A stretch of DNA of 64,000 nt from Cristatella mucedo. Taxonomy: Eukaryota; Bryozoa; Phylactolaemata; Cristatellidae. The translations under genes and the position numbers were made by a program. Position 1 is the stretch's first letter; every line of letters starts with the position of its first letter. Positions 56,239-64,000 of this stretch are shown one piece after another. The notes beneath the pieces were generated by a model that was not told where the DNA came from, did no database searches, and saw only the letters and a program-made list of their open reading frames with translations. Location of the stretch: NCBI GenBank assembly GCA_009760855.2, contig WPIO01000010.1, forward strand, positions 4,679,501 to 4,743,500, read 5' to 3'.

Positions 56239-56690
56239 AATAATAATAATATTGCACTTGATAAAGCGCCCTCAGAGAACTTAATCTCTTTCTAGGCGCT
56301 TTACATTTGCTGCAAAGTGATACGCAATAGAATAGTAAGTAAAATCATGCTTGAAAAACAAACAAAATGAATAACATGGTTAGGGGTTACATGCACTGGG
56401 TCAGCATGCAAATGTGGTTAGTGGCAGCATGCACAGTGTCAGCACGCATAAGCACATCGAGGACGAATCACAAGGACCCACTAAATGCTGTCCTAAATAG
56501 GTGTGTTTTTAAGTTTCTTTTAAATGTGGTCAGGTCAGGGGATGTTCTGATGCAGGTCGGGAGGGAGTTCCAGGCTGTGGGAGCATACGAGCTAAATGCA
56601 CGGTCTCCAAAGGATTTAAGGTTTGTACGAGGTATTTCTAGACTGTTGGATTCCGAAAAGCGAGTGGTACGATATTATTATCATGTTTTA
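56239..56690 (-). mobile_element. Young LINE-A copy, tail to tail with an older one
   Basis: Minus strand: AAT repeat, standard tail, then the ORF2 end back to the 'gtaccactcgcttttcggaa' region. Begins inside the ATT tail of the preceding plus-strand copy. Confidence 0.88.
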
Positions 56691-56709
56691 TTTTTATTAT
56701 TCTAGTCAT

Positions 56710-56854
<145 letters not shown>

Positions 56855-57060
56855 TCTGCCACTCTCTACTCTGTCACTCAATCCCTGTCACTAACTCACC
56901 TCTACTCACCGCGCTCTTATCTTCTGTCCTGTCTCCCAGTCACGCTCGCTCGCCGCGCTCTCACTCGCCTTTTTCAGCCTCAGTATCGGGAGTTTGCATT
57001 TGCAACTTGGAAACTCGATCGCCAAATTCATGTACACACAAAACTTGCCGCTGGTCTTAC

Positions 57061-57153
57061 CTTTCCTGTCGTCGAAGGCTGCAAGCGCTGCCAAGTCACC
57101 GGATACGGCGCTGTTACTAGCCACGGCTTGTTTACTCAGCAGCGCGCCTTCTA
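57061..57153 (-). CDS. Candidate upstream minus-strand exon
   Basis: Acceptor tactcgtattcgtcag, then TA GAA; strong donor AGGAAAG|gtaagacc. 30 full codons: EGALLSKQAVASNSAVSGDL and AALAAFDDRK. It ends one base into a codon, which the exon at 53642-53712 can complete. Looks coding (no stops, balanced amino acids) but has no family match. If part of DYRK it would be a distal N-terminal exon; otherwise an unknown gene. Confidence 0.35.
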
Positions 57154-57318
57154 CTGACGAATACGAGTAGCGAGGCGACACTCGTCACACGTATATTGCT
57201 TCGATGACACAGTGCTCGTTCGCACCGCCGCTACCAGGCTCGAAATGAGTAGAACACGAGAACGAGAGGAGCTTAGCATAGGCAGGCAGCGGCTTGCGGC
57301 CCCACACGTCGCCGCACG

Positions 57319-57320
<2 letters not shown>

Positions 57321-57402
<82 letters not shown>
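57321..57402. repeat. (CT)n microsatellite with CT-rich flank
   Basis: Pure CT then CT-rich DNA to about 57740. ORFs inside are artefacts. Confidence 0.98.
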
Positions 57403-57407
<5 letters not shown>

Positions 57408-58236
57408 CTCCCTCCCCTCTGTCTGCTTTCAGCTGTCTCACTGATCTCTTCCTCTCTATATTCTGCCTCTGTCCACTCACTCCATCAACCCTCTTTCGTC
57501 CTCCATTTATTTCTCTTTCTTTTTCTCTCCCTGCTCTCAGCTGTCTCACTGCTCTCTCTCTCTCTTTTTCTATATGCTCTTCTTTCCCTCTCTGTCCTCT
57601 CAGCTCTCTCTCCCTTGCTCTCTCTTTCACTCTCGTTCTCATCTTCTCTCTGCTCTAACATTTCTCACTGCTCTCTTCCTCTCTGTGTTCTGTCTCTCTC
57701 CACTCAATCCATCAGCCCTTTATCCCCCACCCTCTCTCCCCCTCTCTTACCTCTTTCTCCTCAGCATGTTTCAACGTACAGCGGACCTGAATTTTTGTAC
57801 TTACAAGCCGGTGAGCTGAAGGACCATACGTGAAAACGTGAAAACGAGCAAGAAAAGCAGAGTGGTGAAATGCGATCAGTGACATACTCCTCCACCTTGC
57901 CGTCGCGTTGAATTAACGTTTAGCCCATTAAAAAGACAAAGGCAGTTATGCGAATCCCATTCGGCATAGCAGCCGAGAAAGATTCAACAGTGTGAATTGA
58001 ACGTCAGACGAATCGTGTGTACTCGCTTCTCGTAAACAACTCGGGCAGCGGGAGACTGGAGGTTTTCGCCGTGGGACTCACTCGTGAAGCTTTCCCACCT
58101 GCCGGACATGCCAGAGACGACACACGTAGCGTATGCATTGGCGAGGCATGCGTCGGCGGCACCAGCCCGTGCTCTCAGCTGAGCCCGGACCAGATGATCG
58201 TAGCCGCGGTTTCGCAACATATCCATCTAGCTGCAG

Positions 58237-58337
58237 GTGGTGGGTTTACGGATGGTCGAGATCTCAGTTTCGGCGATGCCAATGCCGTCTGGCCAAGGCA
58301 TTGCCCTCTGCCTAATCGAGGTGGGCTACCGTTAGGA
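58237..58337 (+). CDS. Candidate exon of an unrecognised plus-strand gene
   Basis: Acceptor-like tagctgcag before 58237 and donor TTAGGA|gtgagt at 58337. Reads GGFTDGRDLSFGDANAVWPR, then HCPLPNRGGLPLG. The same frame is open back to 58017. It splices in phase 0 to 58541. FTDG here and AELEA in the next exon are reminiscent of the first two acidic motifs of RNase H, but the spacing is short and the third Asp is absent, so I do not assign that function. Confidence 0.22.
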
Positions 58338-58382
58338 GTGAGTTCCTGCATCGAGTTAGCAGCATAGAAAACGGACAGACCC

Positions 58383-58503
58383 TCTTACCTATACCGTCCA
58401 TCCGTCCGCCCCGTCCGTTACCTATAGCGTCCGTCCGTCCCGTCCGTTACCTTAACTGTCCCGTCCGTCACGTCCGTTACCTACAACGTCCGTCCGTCCC
58501 GTC
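58383..58503. repeat. CCGTCCGTTACC minisatellite
   Basis: Degenerate tandem units of ccgtccgttacctata plus cgtccgtccgtc, about four copies, within the candidate intron 58338-58540. Confidence 0.9.
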
Positions 58504-58540
58504 TCTTAAAAGCCAGTACCGCGTTCGTGTTACTTTTCAG

Positions 58541-58870
58541 GCGGAGCTGGAAGCGATTTTCGCTGCAGTGCATTTCGCAAGGCGTGTTCGGCACGACGAA
58601 GTGCGGAATGCTGCCATCTCAGAAGCCCTCGCTTCGAATCTTGACTTCGAATCTCTGATGAGATTGCTGATTAACTGTCTGTTTGTTGCTCGCACCAGCA
58701 GCAACCACTGCCGCCGCGAATCCTTCATCAGCGAGAAGATGCAATTTCTTTGCACTCATTGCACAACCGAGCCAGAACAGCTTCTATCAGATGGGCACCT
58801 GTTACGTGTCCTGGGTTGTTTGTTCATCATGGCATCGAGAGAAACTGTCGGTTGTCGGCTCCGTCATTAA
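58541..58870 (+). CDS. Candidate terminal exon of an unrecognised gene
   Basis: Strong acceptor (gtgttacttttcag), then 109 codons to TAA. Helix-rich start (AELEAIFAAVHFARRVRHDE, AISEALASNLDFESLMRLLI), later a Cys/His cluster (FLCTHCTTEPE). AATAAA follows about 100 bases downstream (58968-58973). I recognise no family. Acceptor, open frame and poly(A) signal together make it better than the average ORF here. Confidence 0.33.
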   Translation, partial: AELEAIFAAVHFARRVRHDEVRNAAISEALASNLDFESLMRLLINCLFVARTSSNHCRRESFISEKMQFLCTHCTTEPEQLLSDGHLLRVLGCLFIMASRETVGCRLRH

Positions 58871-58967
58871 ATGACACTCAACACCAAAAAACCGACAGGT
58901 CCGAAGCTCCGAAAGCTCCGCATCGGCTGTCAAAAGACCGTACGCGCATCGTAAGAACGCTAGATAA

Positions 58968-58973
58968 AATAAA
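58968..58973 (+). promoter_or_regulatory. Candidate poly(A) signal
   Basis: AATAAA about 100 bases past the stop of the ORF at 58541-58870. Confidence 0.35.
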
Positions 58974-59324
58974 GACGACGAGAAGACGCACGGCTCGCTT
59001 CGGATAGGGATGGGCCAGTCGAGACGATGGAGTCGAAAGGAGACGTCTAGCTACATCCGCCAGAGAGCCGACCTAGGTGGGTCCAATCACTATGCGGCAC
59101 GCTCGAGGCGGCCCCCGGTCAGGCTGCATCGGCGATCAACGCCCCGATCGACAGAGGAGAGATCGCTTGAAATGAAGTGCCGTTGCTGGGCCAGCCGTCT
59201 CTTTTCGCTCTCCGCGCTCGATTGGCGACTGGGAGAATCTCTGAGCGTTTTTTTTTCAGCGCGGGATGCCGCCGAGCAACGCTTTCCGTTCAGAACGCGA
59301 GCCATTCAATCGCTCAACTTGGCT

Positions 59325-59500
59325 CAGCTATGCTTCTCAGTTTCTATTTATTACACGAGATCAAGTCTGCTGTCTATCTTATGCGCACCGAAAGCCGCTC
59401 AGGCTTTGAGTGTCGTGTAGAAAATTTCCTGCGTAACACCCACGTACTGCTTATGGCTAATGGAGTTAAAGACGGGGTACATTACATGATGTATGATTAG
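59325..59500 (+). repeat. LINE-B 3' fragment
   Basis: Plus-strand copy of the LINE-B tail: 'acgagatcaagtctgctgtc', 'gcaccgaaagccgctcaggc', 'gcgtaacacccacgtact', 'gacggggtacattacat'. Confidence 0.75.
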
Positions 59501-61440
59501 CCGGCACTATAGACTCGAAAATAAAGTGCTGCTAAACCTGGAAGAGGGCAAAAAAAGGCATACGTAGTTCGACTCGGATTTGAGCGGCTTATATTGCAAT
59601 TTAAATGCATACACTTGGCCCCTTTTTCGCTTCAGTAATCTTGCTTTTTAAAATAAATCCCTTATTAATATATATTAGTCGGCCGAATTCTAGAAATTTA
59701 CGAAACTTCGGTCCTTATGTTGCGCTGCTAGCTTCAGAGAATGCCACTACTACCAGCGACAAGTAGTGAAGTCGCCCATCTCGAAAACAAAACTCGTCTC
59801 CTACCAGATTCGCGAGAATAGTTTTTGGTGCGGCCTTTTTTGTCTGGCTTTGAATGTTTTGAGTGCTCAGCGGGCCTTCTCCAGTGGGCCTGCTTCCGTT
59901 GGCAAGAACCGGTGTGAAGAGACGCTCTGTCGTTGCTGTCATCGGCGGGAAGCGAGCGCGCTTTCAATGAATGACGAATTGCGAAGACAGTTTGCTGCAA
60001 CAGCCAGCGGCAGTTTCTCTCAGCATTTGTATGACTGCCACACAATGGCTGCTACTCCTGCTACCTCGGATTGACCAGAAGTGTAATTTAAATCGACACA
60101 CGAGTATATTTCTTTGCTCAGCCATAAGAGCCAGACTGTCGGTAAATATCGTGGTCAGGCGGGCAGAGGTTACTGGCCCACCGCCAGGCGAACTTTGAAC
60201 TTGTGACCACTCGCTGGTTGGTTATTGCGAACCAAACGGTGTATAGTGCATAGATGTGTATGCATTTCAGTCGTACCAGTCAAGCTCTATACATTATCAA
60301 GATATACAAGTGCATTTTCGTAGATTCACGAGCGCCCGATTGTAAATAGTCAGACAAGAGCGTACGGTCTCGACCAGCCGTGCAGCTGTGGCTGCATACT
60401 TCGACGGAAACTCCGTCTATTCTATGCATGACTCGGAGGCAGCAGCACCTGCAGCAGCGTACCGAAGAGAATGAGGCCTGCGCGACGGCCCAACGTTGGG
60501 GATCGCCCTTCAAAGGGCGTGGTTCGATGCCCTTACTGGCTTAATCCTGGGTTCGTCACCGGCTACCAGCATGAGCATTATTGGCGACCGATGTCTCCCT
60601 TCACATTACACATTACGAGCGTGGAGTTATTTCTTCTCATTGCTCACGTAAAGCGACCTCTTTATTGACTCGTACGAACAGTGGTCGAGCCGGGGTGGGT
60701 GGGTAGCGATGCCCCCACCCCTCCTTAAGCAGGAGGGGCTAGGGACCACTTAAGGCCAACCCGATGCCCACGTTCCCGACTGTTACCAAAGACGAAATCG
60801 TGTCCTACTTTCAGTTGGTAAGCAACCACCGGGTGCGCATCGAATAAACCCTGCGGCTCTGCACCGTGAATCTTCATTACCTGCAGGTCTTGCCTTTTGC
60901 ATGAAAACATTGACTCCGCCCCTTAAAATGTCCTTGTGAAGGGTGTTTTCATCCGCTGATGGCTAATCGGTGACCAGGGAAATCGCTAGTAACGTTTTTA
61001 GTTCTTCGTCAGCTGTAGGCTGGGGATACTTTTACATTCATTCTCAAACATTATTATGCTAATTGAGGTGGCTTTTAGGAATCAGACGTCGGCGTCATTT
61101 TTCCTCACTGTTTGTGCACTATGCGTTCTTTAAGGGTTGACGAGAACCGGCCCACTTGCTTATTCCTAGCGAGCAGTTTTTTAACATCTGCTCATTTACT
61201 AATCGAGTGAATTGCCACATAGGTCTGACCCACCTCAAATAACACCTCGGAGAATTGATTGAAGCTATGACCTCTGCAGCTGAGAAATGCCACCTTGTCA
61301 GCGGCGGCTGGTCAGGTTATTGGACAACGATCAGTCTGCGGTTCAGCCCGACGCTCAAATTGTTGTTGTTGCCGCTGGATTCTAGCAGACATCAACTAGG
61401 GTGAGTTTGAGCGGCTCCGTAGCCGACACTTACGCCAGAC
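59501..61440. other. No recognised gene; one tRNA-like stretch
   Basis: 60476-60540 contains a B-box-like tggttcgatgcc and a small hairpin (gccctt...aagggc) but no cloverleaf that closes; perhaps another SINE head. ORFs at 59734-60074 are unrecognised. A G/C-rich inverted stretch (ccccaccc...) lies near 60700. Confidence 0.4.
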
Positions 61441-61454
61441 ACAGCCAGTGACCA

Positions 61455-61775
61455 GCCCGTCGTTGACTTGTCGACATTTAAAAAGACGCTTAAAACACAC
61501 TTGTTTATCATAGCATTTAGTGGGTCCTTATGATTCGTCCTTGGTATTCTAATGCGTTCTGACACTATGCATGCTACCAATAACCATAATTTACTCGTTG
61601 ACGCAGTGCGTGCCACCTCTACCTATGTTATCCTTCATCCTTACGCTTTTTGACATTGTGCAGGTTACCACTAATCATTTGACCACGCTTCCTTTAAAGC
61701 GCACTTCAGTGCCTAGAAAGAGATTAAGTTCTCCGAGGGTGCTATACAAATGAATAAGTATTACTATTATTGTTA
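61455..61775 (+). repeat. LINE-A-like 3' fragment (older subfamily)
   Basis: 'acatttaaaaagacgcttaa', 'gtgcctagaaagagattaag', 'gagggtgctatacaaatgaa', then an ATT-rich end. Confidence 0.8.
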
Positions 61776-62132
61776 TTTGTGGTTTCATTTAATCGATGAC
61801 ACTGCCCCTGACCGTTGTACGAGTGGGCTGAGACACTCGATGCGGTTGGCAGTCGGGACGTGCTATAGGTGATTGTTATGACAAGTGAGTCGGGCGCACT
61901 CAGGTGGGCGAGAGGGGCGAGGAGAGTTGTGCTTCGCCCTGCTCCGTGCGTAGGTGAAATAAACCTGGTGGTGTTGCTCGTCAGCTAGCGTTCTGTGCTG
62001 TTCGCGACGATAACTCAAACTACATTATTATCATTGTTATCCCACATATGAGGTCTACAGGCTACGGAGGCGTGGCGGTTATAGGGCGCTCTCGTGTGCC
62101 CGAAGGTGTGCTTGTATCAGCCGGCGGCCGAT

Positions 62133-62480
62133 ATGGTGCGCTTAGACGTTGTATGTTTTTATGGGTTTGTCTTAGCAACAGCTGTAAGCCTGTGCGATGC
62201 GACGCTATCCAGAAGTGACAAAAAGCAGAAGAAATCAAAATCGGTATATTCAGCCCTTCTTTTTCGACCGCTTAGCTTGTACCCGCTGCTGGCAGCCACG
62301 TCCATCGATCCGAGTCGTTGTCTGGTGGCTATTTTGTGGGTGTGCCGTTCCGGCTCGTGTCTGAGGCTGACCGTTCTTACCAAAGCTTTGCCTGTTATTA
62401 TAGTCTCTGGTCACTCTAGATGTATGCTACTCATTTTCATGCTTTTTTCATGCTGTCGCTTAGAACCTTCCCAGCAGTAG
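62133..62480 (+). CDS. Unrecognised ORF with signal-like start
   Basis: ATG opens 115 codons. The first 23 residues (MVRLDVVCFYGFVLATAVSL, then CDA) resemble a signal peptide; then a basic patch (SDKKQKKSKS). A donor-like GCT|gtaagc lies at codon 18, so it might be a short first exon. No family recognised; chance is likely enough. Confidence 0.2.
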   Translation: MVRLDVVCFYGFVLATAVSLCDATLSRSDKKQKKSKSVYSALLFRPLSLYPLLAATSIDPSRCLVAILWVCRSGSCLRLTVLTKALPVIIVSGHSRCMLLIFMLFSCCRLEPSQQ

Positions 62481-64000
62481 CGGCATTGCCAACTTCAGTG
62501 GGAAGTCGGCCGTAGAATGTGCGGCTGGGACCAAATCCGTACTGAAGGGCCTGCTCGGCACAGAGCAAATCCTTTTCACGTGTTTTCGACGCTTCTCGAT
62601 GTTTTCATTCTCTAGATATGGCATGGGAAGGGTTGACTTGTTGGGATATCGGAGCCTCTTCGTTCTTAGGTCCGACAATTCGCAGACGGACTAGGTGGCG
62701 TGGCTGAAACTGCATACCGCCTAGTTTGCCTATAATTAACGTCCTGAGGACATCCGTCTACTTTAAAGCTTTTCCGTAGGCCAATTTGACCGATGCATGG
62801 AATTAATTTAGCACCAGTGCAAGGGGTAAATCAGAATTCGAGCTTCGGAGTCGTTTTCAGGCTGTTGCTCGTGCGCAGGACCCATTCAGGGAACTAACGA
62901 ATCCATCCTTCTTGCTCGTGCTAAGATTGAACTGGTGGCGTGATCAAGGACGCCCCGAAAATTGTGCATGTCATACTTTCATAGTACCATACAGAAACTA
63001 TTTGCCTGATGCTTTTTCCCATGGAAGCCTGATTCATGTCCTGCAGTGACCTAACCTTTCGTCGTGCACCGCCCCTAGTCCGCTTAACGGAGCGGGAGTA
63101 TCTTATCCGCGGCCCTGCTGAGCACTCTGATTATTTTTCGCATGCAAAATACAGGAGCGACTGGTGTCGTTTTACCCTACCCGTGCAGGTAACAAGTCAC
63201 TAGGCCTGTAGCCGTGTCGGTACTTATCACTGCAGAACTGATGGCTTTACTTTTATTCGGTCTGGAATCTGTGGGAATTCTCATAAATTTGGACCACACA
63301 GGTGTATGACCCATTGCTAGCATGAATTATACTATTATAGACACGGAACGTGGGGCCCAAAATATTGTGCAATGTGTTTACCAGTTATAGTGACTTGAAG
63401 ATACACAAGTTCTGAGATGGGTGGCTCTAGTTGTTTGCCGACATACACCAGGCCTGTTGATTGATGCTGGTTTTTATGTGCAAATATAGTGCAGTCGGCA
63501 GCCCCATATAATCAGCTGCACAAGCTGTCAGTCTTGCTAGCTACCATTGCTCGCAGCATCCATAAGAAAATTCGAGGATTCGGTGAAAGTAGTAAGGCCA
63601 CGACTGGTTCAGCCCATTCACTCTGTCTAGAGAAAAGTTACAGAGATGTCACATGCACCATCCGATAAATAACATGCAGTGAGTGGGTCTCACAGCTTGA
63701 GCAACATCCGGCCTGTTAGCTCGTGCTTCATGCCGATATGTTTCACGGGAAGTCAAAGCTTGCAGCCCTTCTCTGTGCAACCAGGTCAGTTTGCCCAAGC
63801 ATTAAGACGAGTGCTCACATGCAGTGTGTTATCTGCCAAGCAAGGGTGTATTGAGATGCAATCTTCGTGGCCCCTTCGCCCCGTGACCGATCGATTGGCC
63901 CTTAGCCCCCCTTTCCCCTGAACCGATCCTGATGTGGCATGCCGGCCGGGTGGCTGGCTGCTAGGCAATTACCTTTTTTGTCTCATTGGGCCAGAAGTTC
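62481..64000. other. No recognisable gene
   Basis: Short frames only and no match to the repeat families of this window. Confidence 0.45.

Noticed and set aside
58237..58700. RNase H domain
   Set aside because: FTDG and AELEA are suggestive, but the spacing between them is about 8 residues short, the usual RQTNxR stretch is missing, and no third catalytic Asp appears at the expected distance.

Overview
The window is animal nuclear DNA. Genes are split by introns, most with GT-AG junctions. Non-LTR retrotransposon remains, tRNA-derived SINEs, DNA-transposon relics and very long CT/GA, GT and CTGTCT microsatellites fill most of the space. The two recognisable genes (a class II DYRK kinase and a mitochondrial fission factor-like protein) are metazoan. 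The LINE/SINE content and overall style suggest an invertebrate, but I cannot place it further. No bacterial-type operons, rRNA, CRISPR array or convincing tRNA gene were seen.

Layout. 0-4.3 kb: LINE-A copies and a decayed Tc1-type transposon. 4.32-4.54 kb (+): the last coding exon of an Mff-like, tail-anchored mitochondrial fission factor. 6.2-25.7 kb (-): a class II DYRK protein kinase (DYRK2/3/4 type) in 11-12 exons, converging tail to tail with the Mff-like gene. I rebuilt it exon by exon; every junction keeps phase. It carries the N-terminal NAPA-type region, Gly loop, ATP Lys, HCDLKPEN, DFGSS, the YTY activation loop and the rest of the C-lobe. Its introns hold nested LINEs, SINEs, a LINE reverse-transcriptase relic, a MITE and a mirror-image microsatellite pair. 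One intron uses a GC donor beside a 30-bp minisatellite. Phase-compatible minus-strand exons at 50.0, 53.6 and 57.1 kb may form an alternative 5' end of the same gene, stretching the locus to about 51 kb. 26-50 kb: mainly repeats and GC-rich non-coding DNA, with LINE-A and a second LINE family (LINE-B), a hAT-type MITE and a few unrecognised ORFs. 50-64 kb: the putative upstream DYRK exons, microsatellites, a weak two-exon plus-strand gene candidate at 58.2-58.9 kb with a poly(A) signal, and LINE fragments.

Biology. DYRK2-class kinases autophosphorylate the second Tyr of YxY while folding, then act as Ser/Thr kinases. Mff recruits the dynamin Drp1 to mitochondria. Nothing in the sequence shows that the two genes work together. 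The repeats show a LINE/SINE partnership: SINE-1 has a tRNA-like head and a tail matching the LINE-A 3' end.
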